64,000 bases of DNA from UBA4479 sp963974935 (GCA_963974935.1 CAXBEV010000003.1:124001-188000); one strand, 5' to 3'; shown: positions 7,025-16,471, numbered from the stretch's first letter. The notes: a model not told the origin generated them from the sequence alone. A program made the numbers and translations.

Positions 7025-8689
7025 AATCCGAATGAGATGAACATCCGTCACCGGCTTTTTGTCAAGTAAGCGGCGGAACGATTTGCGGGCGGCAATGCGC
7101 ACGGTTTCGGAAATCGCGTCGTCAGATTTTAGATCACGAACCTTCATCCGCTCAAGCGCATCGAAGATATCATCCGTGACCGCATCTAAGACCGCATCTT
7201 CGTCTTCGGGCTCCAACATGCCGGTCGTGGTGATCATCAAGTCTGCCGCCGGCTTGCCATCAGCGTCGACGACCATGCTGACCACGGCGGTGCCGTTCCA
7301 CAGCGTTTGCACCCGCGACCGGATTGCCTCGCCATTGTAAGGGATCATGCGATTGCCGTCATAGACCAAACGACCGGACGGCACCTGATCAATCACTTGC
7401 GGATCGCCGGGGGCCAAGCGGATCATGCCGCCGTTTTCGTTGACGATGGTGTGCGGCACCTGGCATTCGCGCGCCAGCGCGGCGTGGGCTTCCAAGTGAC
7501 GGCGTTCGCCGTGCACCGGGATCGAGATATTCGGGCGCACGTGCTGGTACATCTCGACCAATTCTTCGCGGTTTGGGTGACCAGACACGTGGATATGCGC
7601 ATCGGAGTCTTCGACAATCTTCACGCCGCGTCGCACCAAGTTGTTCTTCATAATGCCGATGCCAACTTCGTTGCCCGGGATAATGCGGCTGGAGAAGATC
7701 ACCGTGTCGCCCTTGCCGAGCGTAATACGCGGATGTCGGTCTAACGCGATGCGCGCGAGCGCGGCGCGGGACTCGCCTTGCGAGCCAGTGCAAATGATCA
7801 GGGTTTTGTCGTTAGGCAAATGGCCGGCGGCGTCTTCGTCCAAAAATGCGGGCACGTTTTGCAGATAACCACATTTACGTGCCGCCGTGGTGCTGCGTTG
7901 AAGCGAGCGTCCGGCCAGTACCACGTCGCGGCCGCAGGTCTGTGCGGCCATAGCGATGGTTTCGAGCCGGGCGACGTTGGTGGCAAAGCACGCAACCGCC
8001 ACCCTGCCCTCGGCCTTGCCGATGATGTCGGTCAGCGCTGGCAGCAAGTCGGCTTCGGAGCCCGAGTGGCCCGGATTGAAGACGTTGGTGCTGTCGCACA
8101 CAATTGCCAGCACGCCGCCGTCGCCCAGGCGTTTGAGGGCAGCTTCATCGGACACCTCGCCGATTACCGGGTCCGGATCGAACTTCCAGTCGCCCGTGTG
8201 CAGCACGGTGCCGAGCGGTGTTTTGATGGCGATACCGTTGGGCTCGGGGATTGAATGGGTCAGCGTGATCAGATCCAACTCAAACGGGCCGACGGTGAAA
8301 GCGCCATCGAGGGCAATCTCGTGCAGTTCAACCTGATCACCGAATTTGGTTTCGCTCAGTTTGCGCTTGAGGATTTCCATGGTGAACGGTGTTGCATAGA
8401 TCGGGCAGCGGATACGCTCCCACAGATAAGGCACGGCACCTAGATGGTCTTCGTGGGCGTGGGTCAGCACCAGGCCGGCAAGCCGGTCGCGGCGCTTTTC
8501 AATGAACGTCGGGTCGGGCGTAATAAGGTCGACGCCCGGCGGCGAGCCGTCGCCAAACGTGATGCCGAAATCGACCATTAGCCATGTCGGGTCCTTTGGG
8601 TCGCCGAGGCCATAGAGGTTCAGGTTCATGCCGATCTCGCCGGCGCCGCCTAATGGCAGAAAAATCAGTTCGTCTTTTTGCGAGCTCAT
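7022..8689 (-). CDS. rnj: Ribonuclease J
   Basis: This 555-residue metallo-beta-lactamase/beta-CASP enzyme, with endo- and 5'-3' exonuclease activity, processes rRNA and decays mRNA. The zinc-binding signature is complete: H77-A-H79-E-D81-H82 in LTHAHEDHLGA. A later motif HVSGHPNREEL and the C-terminal domain (about residue 460 on) also fit. Length is normal. In alphaproteobacteria rnj generally lies directly downstream of coaX; here about 1.2 kb carrying a sterol-desaturase-like gene and a transposase relic intervenes. Confidence 0.95.
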   Translation of the reverse strand: MSSQKDELIFLPLGGAGEIGMNLNLYGLGDPKDPTWLMVDFGITFGDGSPPGVDLITPDPTFIEKRRDRLAGLVLTHAHEDHLGAVPYLWERIRCPIYATPFTMEILKRKLSETKFGDQVELHEIALDGAFTVGPFELDLITLTHSIPEPNGIAIKTPLGTVLHTGDWKFDPDPVIGEVSDEAALKRLGDGGVLAIVCDSTNVFNPGHSGSEADLLPALTDIIGKAEGRVAVACFATNVARLETIAMAAQTCGRDVVLAGRSLQRSTTAARKCGYLQNVPAFLDEDAAGHLPNDKTLIICTGSQGESRAALARIALDRHPRITLGKGDTVIFSSRIIPGNEVGIGIMKNNLVRRGVKIVEDSDAHIHVSGHPNREELVEMYQHVRPNISIPVHGERRHLEAHAALARECQVPHTIVNENGGMIRLAPGDPQVIDQVPSGRLVYDGNRMIPYNGEAIRSRVQTLWNGTAVVSMVVDADGKPAADLMITTTGMLEPEDEDAVLDAVTDDIFDALERMKVRDLKSDDAISETVRIAARKSFRRLLDKKPVTDVHLIRI

Positions 8690-8719
8690 AAAAGTCCTTT
8701 GGCGTGTTGTCTTTTCTTG

Positions 8720-8766
8720 TCATCCCGGGCGACGGGCAAATGCTCGGAGACCCCGGACCTCCCCGC
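8720..8766. repeat. Dispersed palindromic repeat (TCATCCCGGGCGA family)
   Basis: The sequence TCATCCCGGGCGA, a short variable stretch, then GAGACCCCGGACCTCCCC matches the unit at 39099-39134 (TCATCCCGGGCGA, then GAGACCCGGGACCTCCC). It lies just upstream of rnj. Together with the IS relic it occupies the 330-bp gene-free stretch 8690-9019, in which I see no intact gene. Confidence 0.65.
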
Positions 8767-8824
8767 ATGGGCGGCGATCCTGGATGCGTGCGCCAAGATG
8801 ACGGCGTGTTATTAGGGTGTGGAC

Positions 8825-8920
8825 TCAATTGATCCATAATTTTATTGCGAAGATATGTACCATAGCGAGGAAGTTTTCGCTGAGTTTTTCATATTGTGTT
8901 GCCAATCGTCGTAACCGTCC
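8825..8920 (-). pseudogene. Remnant of an IS5-family transposase (C-terminal end)
   Basis: Reading the minus strand in the frame that ends at the TGA 8825-8827 gives RLRRLATQYEKLSENF, then LAMVHIFAIKLWIN and stop. This is the typical C-terminus of IS5-group DDE transposases (RRLATRYEKLSENFLAMVHL...LWLN). An in-frame stop (TAG, 8927-8929) and frame changes lie just upstream, so only the last 32 or so codons survive. The relic sits between rnj and the sterol-desaturase-like gene and indicates past mobile-element activity at this spot. The identification is from memory of the family's C-terminal motif. Confidence 0.7.
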
Positions 8921-9019
8921 AGCCTCCTATCTTTTACCTTTTCTGGTCCGACTTGCGATTCTGTATCTATCGCTTCCTGCAGAGGCCCAGCCGAACAAAG
9001 GTGATGAGACGGCTGCAAT

Positions 9020-9862
9020 TCATTGCACGTCCTCCCCTCGATTGATGGGATAACCGCTAGCTGGACCACGTACGGGTTGGATCAGCATTCGGTCTAACCA
9101 GAGATCTCGGGGCGTCCGGAACTGTTCGATGCCGATGCTCATGCCCTCGTGGCCTTCCCTCGGCTGCGCGCGGTAAGTTCCGAGCAACCTATCCCACCAA
9201 GGTAGATTGAAGCCGAAATTGCTGTTGGTCTCGTTCGGATAGATGGAATGATGGACGCGGTGCATGTCCGGCGTAACGATGATCCAGCGCAGGATACGAT
9301 CTGTATCAAACGGAATGCGCACGTTACCGTGATTGAACATCGCGGTTACGTTAAGTAGCACTTCGAAGACGAGTACCGCGATGGCCGGCGGTCCGAGCGC
9401 GGCGACCACGGCAAGCTTAATGCCCATTGAGAGCAATATCTCGATGGGATGAAAGCGCAGTCCCGTCGTCACATCAAACTCTAGATCGGCATGGTGCATG
9501 CGGTGAAGCCTCCACAGGGCGGGTACCGCATGGAACATTATATGCTGGAGGTAAATTGCGAGATCGAGCGCCAGCAGCGATATTAGGAAGGTGAGCCAGG
9601 TGGCCATCTCGAACACATTGAACAATCCCCAGCCACGTTCCTCGGCCAGCAGCGCAAGTCCAACTGCCACAATCGGGAAGGTGAGGCGAAGGAGGATCGT
9701 GTTGACTATGACTACACAAAGATTATTGGTCCAGCGCAGACGCCGGGGGATTTCGTTCCGCCGCCGGGGAGCCGCCACCTCCCATACCGCCATTATGACA
9801 AGGATGCCGAGAAAGAAGGCGACGCGGATGAGCGGTTCGTTCGCCAACAACAGGTCTGACAT
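9020..9862 (-). CDS. Sterol desaturase family (fatty acid hydroxylase superfamily) membrane protein
   Basis: This 280-residue membrane-bound di-iron enzyme has the histidine clusters of the superfamily: H107-x3-H111, H120-RM-HH124, H201-RV-HH205, plus H138 and H178. Hydrophobic segments lie near 10-28, 50-72, 88-110 and 145-172. Members hydroxylate or desaturate lipid substrates; this one's substrate is unknown. It interrupts the normally adjacent rnj-coaX pair and lies between a transposase relic and a palindrome. Its codon choice is less biased than that of its neighbours, with more rare Arg and Leu codons. All this suggests horizontal acquisition. The C-terminus runs close to the IS relic and may have been altered. 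Confidence 0.85.
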   Translation of the reverse strand: MSDLLLANEPLIRVAFFLGILVIMAVWEVAAPRRRNEIPRRLRWTNNLCVVIVNTILLRLTFPIVAVGLALLAEERGWGLFNVFEMATWLTFLISLLALDLAIYLQHIMFHAVPALWRLHRMHHADLEFDVTTGLRFHPIEILLSMGIKLAVVAALGPPAIAVLVFEVLLNVTAMFNHGNVRIPFDTDRILRWIIVTPDMHRVHHSIYPNETNSNFGFNLPWWDRLLGTYRAQPREGHEGMSIGIEQFRTPRDLWLDRMLIQPVRGPASGYPINRGEDVQ

Positions 9863-9909
9863 ACGCGAAAGGTCCTTGCTTACAGCCGTTTAGAGTAACT
9901 CAATAAGTT

Positions 9910-9932
9910 AAATTGGGCTCAGACCCTAAATT
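9910..9932. repeat. Imperfect palindrome at the coaX 3' end (GGGCTCAGACCC core)
   Basis: An inverted repeat AAATTGGG / CCCTAAATT surrounds CTCAGA and overlaps the coaX stop codon (9926-9928). Near-identical GGGTCTGACCCC-type palindromes are common as mobile intergenic units in proteobacteria. Here it marks the coaX-side border of the inserted desaturase segment. Whether it took part in the insertion is inference. Confidence 0.5.
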
Positions 9933-10702
9933 CTGTTACGTGCGTTGATCGCGAATAGACCGCGCAGTGTTAGATCAGCATCGGTGCACTCAATAGACGG
10001 ACAGGCGCTTGCGAACAAGGGCGCAAGGCCACCGGTGGCAATCGCGCGCAGCGTGGGTAAGCCCTGTTCATCCCGGATACGCTGGATCAGACCCTCGATC
10101 AAAGAGGCATAACCATAGAAAATGCCCGACTGCATGGCACTGACGGTATTCTTGCCGATCACTTTTGCCGGTCGGCCGATATCGATCCGAGGTAAACGTG
10201 CGGCGGCGTTCTGCAGTGCTTCCAGCGACAAGTTCACGCCGGGTGCAATGACGCCGCCTTCGTAGGCACCGTCAGCAGCGACCAGATCAAATGTCGTCGC
10301 GGTGCCGAAATCCAGCACCATCAACGGCCCGCCATAAGTCGCATGGGCGGACACGGCGTTGACCAAGCGGTCCGCGCCGGCTTCATCCGGACGGTCGACC
10401 CGCACTTCAATGCCCAGCGATACGTCCGCATCGCCGACAACCAATGCTTTGCAATGAAAGTATTTTTCGCTGAGCGTGCGGAGGTCGAACAGATTGCCCG
10501 GCACCACGGTGGCGATGATCACCTGATCGATATCGTTGCGATCTATGTGTTCGAGCGCCATCAATTGCCGTAGCCAGACTGCCAGCTCGTCGGCAGTCTT
10601 GGCGGTCTTGGCCGCCGCGCGCCATTGCCCTTTCAGGCTGCCGTCGGTGTCGAACACTGCGAACACCGTGTTGGTGTTGCCGCTGTCGATGGCGAGCAGC
10701 AT
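9926..10702 (-). CDS. coaX: Type III pantothenate kinase
   Basis: This 258-residue ASKHA-fold kinase phosphorylates pantothenate in the first step of coenzyme A synthesis. The N-terminal phosphate-binding loop DSGNTNTVFAVF (from residue 6), the substrate-site segment DEAGADRLVNAVSAH and the second nucleotide motif VLDFGTATTFDLV are present. The gene follows birA by 3 bp in the same orientation. Its last codons overlap an intergenic palindrome, so the extreme C-terminus (NARNRI) may be altered relative to relatives, though overall length is normal. Confidence 0.95.
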   Translation of the reverse strand: MLLAIDSGNTNTVFAVFDTDGSLKGQWRAAAKTAKTADELAVWLRQLMALEHIDRNDIDQVIIATVVPGNLFDLRTLSEKYFHCKALVVGDADVSLGIEVRVDRPDEAGADRLVNAVSAHATYGGPLMVLDFGTATTFDLVAADGAYEGGVIAPGVNLSLEALQNAAARLPRIDIGRPAKVIGKNTVSAMQSGIFYGYASLIEGLIQRIRDEQGLPTLRAIATGGLAPLFASACPSIECTDADLTLRGLFAINARNRI

Positions 10703-10705
10703 CGC

Positions 10706-11497
10706 TCAGCCCTCCGCCGCCATGGCCGCCGGGAAGAATACGTCGCCCGCTTGGATGTGCTGCGTGGAGCCGTCGACGGACAAAACCAGGCTACCGTCAT
10801 CGCCGATGTCTTCGAATACACCTTCAAGCGTTTTGTCGCCAAGCCGCACGGTGATGTCTTTACCGATGCCTTTGGCGCGCCATTTCCAATGTTCACGGAT
10901 CGGCGCAAAGCCGTCGTCGACCCAGCGACTCGCCCATTCGATGAAATGTCGGGCAAAGGCCTCCAAAAACACGTCGTCCGGGATGATCTGCCCTTCTGCG
11001 GCGAAGTTGGTTGCCGGGTACGGCGTGTCTTTCGGATGCGACTTCAGATTAATGCCGAGTCCGATGATCACATAGTCCACCGGCTTGCCGGCCTCGGCCT
11101 TGGCTTCCAAAAGCAAGCCACCGATCTTGCAGTCGTTGACCAGGATGTCGTTGGGCCATTTGAGTCGGCATTCGAAGCCGGGTTCGCAGACCTCGCCGAT
11201 GGTGTCGAACACGGCACAGCCGGTAACGAAGCCAAGCTCTGCCGCTTGGCGGGCGGGCACGTCGGGGCGCACGATCAGTGATGCATAGAAGTTACCGCGC
11301 GGGCTGTCCCACGGGTTGCCGCGGCGGCCATGTCCGGCGGTTTGTTCCTTGGCCCAAATCAGCGTGCCGTCGGGGGTCTGCTCTTCGCCCAGCTCGGCCA
11401 AGGCACGTGCTTCGTCCATCGTGCTGGTGACGCTTTCCTTGGCGATCAGGGAGTAGACCGCCGGCAGCCTAGGCAGCTTGCCGGTGTCCATCGTCAT
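10706..11497 (-). CDS. birA: Biotin-[acetyl-CoA carboxylase] ligase
   Basis: This 263-residue enzyme activates biotin to biotinyl-AMP and attaches it to the carrier domains of biotin-dependent carboxylases. The biotinyl-AMP loop GHGRRG (55-60) and the catalytic KWPND (113-117) are present. The protein starts directly with the catalytic domain and has no N-terminal winged helix, so unlike E. coli BirA it should not repress biotin genes. Its ATG overlaps the nuoN stop by 4 bp, placing it at the end of the complex I operon, as usual in alphaproteobacteria. Confidence 0.95.
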   Translation of the reverse strand: MTMDTGKLPRLPAVYSLIAKESVTSTMDEARALAELGEEQTPDGTLIWAKEQTAGHGRRGNPWDSPRGNFYASLIVRPDVPARQAAELGFVTGCAVFDTIGEVCEPGFECRLKWPNDILVNDCKIGGLLLEAKAEAGKPVDYVIIGLGINLKSHPKDTPYPATNFAAEGQIIPDDVFLEAFARHFIEWASRWVDDGFAPIREHWKWRAKGIGKDITVRLGDKTLEGVFEDIGDDGSLVLSVDGSTQHIQAGDVFFPAAMAAEG

Positions 11498-12966
11498 CCC
11501 GCGAACAGCGCCTTGGCTGCGGCCTGGGCACTATGAATAACCGGCCCCGGATACGCGAAGAACAAGACGATGATCAAAGCGGAAACGCCGATGATCGCCG
11601 ACAAGTCGCGCCCGATGGGCTTGTCCAACGCATCGCTCGCTTCATCAAAGTACATGATCTTGATGATTCGCAGATAATAGAATGCACCGACCACGCTGGC
11701 GATCACGCCTAAAATCGCCAACAGATACAGCCCGGATTCAATCGCTGCCAAGAACACATACAGCTTACCGAAGAAGCCGGCCAGCGGTGGAATGCCGGCG
11801 AGCGAGAACATGAACACCACCATCGTCGCGGCCAGCAACGGATGGGTTTTGCCGAGCCCGGCGAGGTCGTCGATCTCTTCAACCATCCGGCCACCCCGGC
11901 GCATGCAAAGAATGCAGGCAAACGTGCCGATGTTCATCACCAGATAAATCGAGAGATAAATCAGCACACCGCGCACCCCAATTTCCGTCCCTGCCGCTAA
12001 GCCCACCAGGGCATAGCCGACATGGCCGATGGAGCTATACGCCATCAAGCGTTTGATGTTGCGCTGGTTGATCGCAGCGAATGCGCCCAGTGCCATCGAC
12101 AGGATCGACACCAGAACGATGATCTGTTGCCAGTGTTCGATCAAACCACCAAACGGGCCGATCATGACGCGCAAGAAAAGCGCAAGGGCTGCGATCTTCG
12201 GGGCCACGGCAAAGAACGCGGTGACCGGCGTCGGCGCACCTTCGTAGACGTCGGGCGTCCACATATGGAACGGTACGGCGGACACTTTGAACGACAGGCC
12301 CGCCAAGATGAACACGATGCCGATCACGACCCCGGTCGACGTCTCGCCGCCGCCACTGAACAGTGTAGCCAAGGCATCGAAGTTGGTGGTACCGGCAAAA
12401 CCGTAGACCAACGAGGCGCCGTACAGCAGCAGGCCGGACGCCACCGCGCCCAGCACGAAATACTTCAGACCGGCTTCGGTCGCGCGTTCATCATCGCGTT
12501 GAATCGCCGCCATCACGTACAGCGACAGCGATTGCATTTCGAGCCCGACATACAAGCTGATCAGGTCGTTGGCCGAGATCATCAGCATCATGCCGAGCGC
12601 CGCGAACAGGATCAGGATCGGGAATTCAAAGCGCGCGATATGGTGGCGTTCCATAAAGTCGCGGGACATTAGGATGCCGAACGCGGCTGCGACCAGAACC
12701 AAGCTTTTACAGAACACCGCGAACAGATCGATGACGAACATATCGGCAAACGTGGTAATGCGGGGGCCGGTGATCGGGATCAGCAGAAAGACCGCCAAAA
12801 TCAGCGACACCATCGACAGCATAGACACGATGTTGAACGCGGCGACGTCGTTGTCCTTGAGGCCGCCTTTTTGGAACACGCCGAACATCAGCAACAGCAT
12901 GATGACGCCGGCCAAGAAAAGCTCAGGCAGTGCGGGGATGATATTGGGCATGGTGGCCATGGTCAT
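11494..12966 (-). CDS. nuoN: NADH-quinone oxidoreductase subunit N
   Basis: This antiporter-like membrane subunit of complex I, about 490 residues with roughly 14 transmembrane helices, helps form the proton path. Conserved lysine and glutamate positions occur in LSLYVGLEMQSLS and LSFKVSAVPFHMWTPDVYEGAP. The frame is open from a GTG at 12972. The ATG at 12966 is preferred because GGGAAG lies 7 nt upstream; ATG 12960 is also possible. It overlaps birA by 4 bp and follows nuoM by 12 bp. Confidence 0.95.
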   Translation of the reverse strand: MTMATMPNIIPALPELFLAGVIMLLLMFGVFQKGGLKDNDVAAFNIVSMLSMVSLILAVFLLIPITGPRITTFADMFVIDLFAVFCKSLVLVAAAFGILMSRDFMERHHIARFEFPILILFAALGMMLMISANDLISLYVGLEMQSLSLYVMAAIQRDDERATEAGLKYFVLGAVASGLLLYGASLVYGFAGTTNFDALATLFSGGGETSTGVVIGIVFILAGLSFKVSAVPFHMWTPDVYEGAPTPVTAFFAVAPKIAALALFLRVMIGPFGGLIEHWQQIIVLVSILSMALGAFAAINQRNIKRLMAYSSIGHVGYALVGLAAGTEIGVRGVLIYLSIYLVMNIGTFACILCMRRGGRMVEEIDDLAGLGKTHPLLAATMVVFMFSLAGIPPLAGFFGKLYVFLAAIESGLYLLAILGVIASVVGAFYYLRIIKIMYFDEASDALDKPIGRDLSAIIGVSALIIVLFFAYPGPVIHSAQAAAKALFAG

Positions 12967-12978
12967 TTCCACTCTTCC

Positions 12979-14496
12979 CTATCGACCGGAAACGGCGAGC
13001 ATGCCGTTTTGGATCAGCGAGGCTTCGACGTTTTGCAAAAGGTTTTCCACCGAAACATGCATGAAGTCCAAGAACGACACCGGATAGATACCCATCCACA
13101 AAGTGACCAGCAGCAACGGGGCGAAAATCGCCATCTCGCGCCGGTTCATGTCGAGGATGCTCATCAAATTGTCCTTGGTCAGTTCGCCGAAAATGATGCG
13201 ACGGTAGAGATACAACATATAGGCCGCGCTCAAAATCACACCCAGCATCGCCAGTGCGGCGACGATGGTGTTGGACTTAAACGCGCCCACTAAAACCAAA
13301 ACCTCACCGACGAAGCCGCCAGTGCCCGGCAGGCCGATAGACGCCATCATGAACACCATGAACACCAGCGCATACGCCGGCATTCGGTTCACGAGGCCGC
13401 CATAGGCCGCGATCTCGCGGGTGTGGATACGGTCATAGACGACGCCGACGACCAAGAACAAGGCCGCCGAGACGATACCGTGCGACAGCATTTGATAAAT
13501 CGCACCTTCGATCCCCTGCACCGTCATGGTGAAGGTGCCGATGGTCACAAAGCCCATATGCGCGACCGACGAATACGCGATCAGCTTTTTCATGTCTTCT
13601 TGGGCGAGCGCGACCAAAGACGTATAGATCACGGCGATCACCGACAGCGTGTACACCAGCGGGGTGAAATACAGACTGGCTTCGGGCATCATCGGCAACG
13701 AAAAGCGCAAGAAACCATAGCCGCCGAACTTCAACAGCACGCCGGCCAAGATCACAGAACCCGCCGTCGGCGCTTCGACGTGGGCGTCGGGCAGCCACGT
13801 GTGCACCGGCCACATCGGCACTTTGACCGCAAACGATGCGAAGAACGCTAGCCACATCCACTTTTGCACATCAATCGGGAAGTCGTAGGTCAGCAGCACG
13901 GTGATGTCGGTGGTGCCGGCGTAGTGGTACATGGTCAACATCGCGACCAGCATCAGCACCGAGCCCAAAAGCGTGTACAAGAACAGCTTGAACGCGGCAT
14001 AGACGCGCCGCACGCCGCCCCAGATGCCAATGATGATAAACATCGGAATCAGTACCGCTTCGAAGAAAATGTAGAACAGCATCAGATCGAGCGCGGAGAA
14101 CATACCGATCATGAAGGTTTCCAAGATCAAGAACGCGATCATGTATTCCTTTACGCGGTCTTTGATCGCGGTCCAACTGGCCAAAATGCAGATCGGTACC
14201 AGCAGCGTCGTCAACAGCACGAACAGTACCGAGATGCCGTCCACGCCCATGTGATATGCGATGCCGAAATCTTCCATCCACGGCACGTTTTCGACGAATT
14301 GGAAATCGGCGGTGGTTTGGTCAAAGCCGAACCACAGCGTCAACGACATCAAGAAGATGCCGCTGGACACAAACAGCGCAACATTGCGTGCATTGGACGC
14401 GACGACGTTCTCGTCATCATGACGGATAATCAAGATCGCCACCACGCCGACAAGCGGCGCAAACGTCAGGATCGAAAGCAGCGGAAAGTCGACCAT
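12979..14496 (-). CDS. nuoM: NADH-quinone oxidoreductase subunit M
   Basis: This 505-residue antiporter-like proton-pumping subunit of complex I has about 14 helices. Family motifs include GMFSALDLMLFYIFFEAVLIPMF, with the key helix-5 glutamate, and VKVPMWPVHTWLPDAHVEAP, with the helix-7 lysine. It sits 6 bp after nuoL and 12 bp before nuoN in the nuo operon. A 336-codon open frame on the opposite strand (13864-14874) lies over this gene and nuoL; it is a composition artefact. Confidence 0.96.
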   Translation of the reverse strand: MVDFPLLSILTFAPLVGVVAILIIRHDDENVVASNARNVALFVSSGIFLMSLTLWFGFDQTTADFQFVENVPWMEDFGIAYHMGVDGISVLFVLLTTLLVPICILASWTAIKDRVKEYMIAFLILETFMIGMFSALDLMLFYIFFEAVLIPMFIIIGIWGGVRRVYAAFKLFLYTLLGSVLMLVAMLTMYHYAGTTDITVLLTYDFPIDVQKWMWLAFFASFAVKVPMWPVHTWLPDAHVEAPTAGSVILAGVLLKFGGYGFLRFSLPMMPEASLYFTPLVYTLSVIAVIYTSLVALAQEDMKKLIAYSSVAHMGFVTIGTFTMTVQGIEGAIYQMLSHGIVSAALFLVVGVVYDRIHTREIAAYGGLVNRMPAYALVFMVFMMASIGLPGTGGFVGEVLVLVGAFKSNTIVAALAMLGVILSAAYMLYLYRRIIFGELTKDNLMSILDMNRREMAIFAPLLLVTLWMGIYPVSFLDFMHVSVENLLQNVEASLIQNGMLAVSGR

Positions 14497-14502
14497 GAAG
14501 CC

Positions 14503-16467
14503 TTACGCTCCCTTCGTGAACATGTACCAGCTGATCAGCACGGCGATGCCGATCAACATGGCGAAGGCATAGTGATAGAGATAACCAGATTGCAGCGCAG
14601 CGACGCGACGCGCCACGATCTTCACCGCACTCGACACCCCGTCCGGGCCGACACCGTCGATCAACGCGCCGTCACCGCCCTTCCAAAGGCTGCGACCGAG
14701 CGCGAATGCCGGGCGGACGAAAATTTTGTCGTACAGCTCGTCGAAGTACCATTTGTTGAGCACAAACTGATACACAGGCTGAATTTTGTTGGCGATCATG
14801 CCCGGAATGTCAGTACGCTTCACATAGAACAGATAGGCCGTCGCAATGCCGATGACGCCGACGATCAGCGGTGAATACTTCACCAACGCCGGCACGTGAT
14901 GCGCATCAACGAGGGCTGTGTGCGTCGGCAAGATCAAGATCGCATCGCCCCAGAACGCAGGCGCGCCCTCGCCGACGAATAGATCATAGCCGACATAGCC
15001 GGCACCGACCGCCCCCAATGCCAAGACCAGCAGCGGCAGGATCATCACCTTCGGGCTTTCATGCACGTGCCCCAGCGTGGTCTCGTCACAGCGCGGCGCA
15101 CCGTGGAATGTCATGAACAACAGGCGCCACGAATAGAACGCGGTCAGCAGCGCCGCCAGTAAGCCCATCGCAAATGCGTAATAGCCGAAGCTTGACTGCG
15201 CCGCATAGGCGGCTTCGAGCACAATATCTTTCGAGAAATAACCCGCAAATGGCGGCACGCCTGCCAACGCCAGCGACCCGATCCACATTAAGGCGTAGGT
15301 GACCGGCACCATTTTCCAGATACCGCCCATCTTGCGCATGTCTTGTTCGTCGGACATGGCATGGATGACCGAGCCTGCGCCCAAGAATAAAAGCGCCTTG
15401 AAAAAGCCGTGCGTCATCAGGTGAAAAATGCCTGCTGAATAGGCCGACACGCCGCAGGCAAAGAACATGTAGCCGAGCTGCGAGCAGGTCGAATATGCGA
15501 TCACGCGTTTGATGTCGTTCTGCACGCAGCCGATGGTCGCGGCAAAGATCGCGGTCGAGCCACCAACGATGGTGACGACGGCGAGCGCGACGTCGGAATA
15601 TTCAAACATCGGCGACAAGCGTGCGACCATGAATACGCCCGCCGTCACCATCGTCGCGGCATGGATCAGCGCCGACACAGGCGTCGGGCCTTCCATGGCG
15701 TCGGGCAGCCACGTGTGCAGGCCCAACTGCGCCGACTTGCCCATCGCGCCGATGAACAGCAGCAAGCAGATCACGGTGATGGCGTGGAAATCGAAGCCGA
15801 ACACGTTCAGCATGGTGTCCGCCTGATCCGGCACGGCGGCAAAAATGGTATCGAGATGCACGGTATCGAACAACAAAAACGTGGCAAAAATACCAAGGCC
15901 GAAGCCGAAGTCACCGACCCGGTTGACGACGAACGCTTTGATTGCAGCTGCGTTCGCGCTTGGCTTTTTGTACCAAAACCCGATCAGCAGGTAACTGGCA
16001 AGGCCGACCCCTTCCCAACCGAAGAACATCTGCACCAGGTTGTCGGCGGTGATCAGCATCAGCATCATGAAGGTGAACAAGCTGAGATACGCCATAAAGC
16101 GCGGCACAGACGGATCGTGATGCATGTAGCCGATGGAATACACGTGCACCATCGCGGATACCACGCAGACCACGATCATCATTACGGCCGTCAGCGTGTC
16201 GACCTTCAGTGCCCATGAAAACTCAAACGCGCCGGATTGGATCCAGGTGAACAACTCGGTCGTCCGTGCGTTGCCGTTGATGCCGACATCGTAAAAGATC
16301 ACCACCGCTAAGATCGCAGCCAAGATCAAGAAGCCGCAGGTGACGACCTGGGCGGCAAGATCAAGCCGATGCTTGCGCTCTTTTGGCGCATCAATCGCCA
16401 TGAACGTGATTACGCCGGCAATGGCAGCGCCTGCCAGCGGCAGAAATACGAGGAGTGTCTCGATCAT
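14503..16467 (-). CDS. nuoL: NADH-quinone oxidoreductase subunit L
   Basis: This 654-residue protein is the largest antiporter-like subunit of complex I and, by known structures, the one farthest from the peripheral arm. It has about 16 membrane segments. The C-terminal part (about 530-654) fits the long lateral amphipathic helix plus final anchor. Motifs include FFGWEGVGLASYLLIGFWY and KSAQLGLHTWLPDAMEGPTPVSALIHAATMV-type antiporter sequence with the conserved lysine. It follows nuoK by 4 bp. Confidence 0.96.
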   Translation of the reverse strand: MIETLLVFLPLAGAAIAGVITFMAIDAPKERKHRLDLAAQVVTCGFLILAAILAVVIFYDVGINGNARTTELFTWIQSGAFEFSWALKVDTLTAVMMIVVCVVSAMVHVYSIGYMHHDPSVPRFMAYLSLFTFMMLMLITADNLVQMFFGWEGVGLASYLLIGFWYKKPSANAAAIKAFVVNRVGDFGFGLGIFATFLLFDTVHLDTIFAAVPDQADTMLNVFGFDFHAITVICLLLFIGAMGKSAQLGLHTWLPDAMEGPTPVSALIHAATMVTAGVFMVARLSPMFEYSDVALAVVTIVGGSTAIFAATIGCVQNDIKRVIAYSTCSQLGYMFFACGVSAYSAGIFHLMTHGFFKALLFLGAGSVIHAMSDEQDMRKMGGIWKMVPVTYALMWIGSLALAGVPPFAGYFSKDIVLEAAYAAQSSFGYYAFAMGLLAALLTAFYSWRLLFMTFHGAPRCDETTLGHVHESPKVMILPLLVLALGAVGAGYVGYDLFVGEGAPAFWGDAILILPTHTALVDAHHVPALVKYSPLIVGVIGIATAYLFYVKRTDIPGMIANKIQPVYQFVLNKWYFDELYDKIFVRPAFALGRSLWKGGDGALIDGVGPDGVSSAVKIVARRVAALQSGYLYHYAFAMLIGIAVLISWYMFTKGA

Positions 16468-16471
16468 GCCG

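Noticed and set aside
8842..9069. 75-codon minus-strand frame (VIPSIEGRT...YISSQ) as a real gene
   Set aside because: The transposase-like residues are in another frame and this one overlaps the desaturase-like gene; at most its first part reflects further IS remnant.
13864..14874. 336-codon open frame on the plus strand opposite nuoM/nuoL
   Set aside because: Its His/Asp/Arg/Gln-rich translation is typical of antisense to membrane-protein genes in G/C-rich DNA, and both minus-strand genes are certain.
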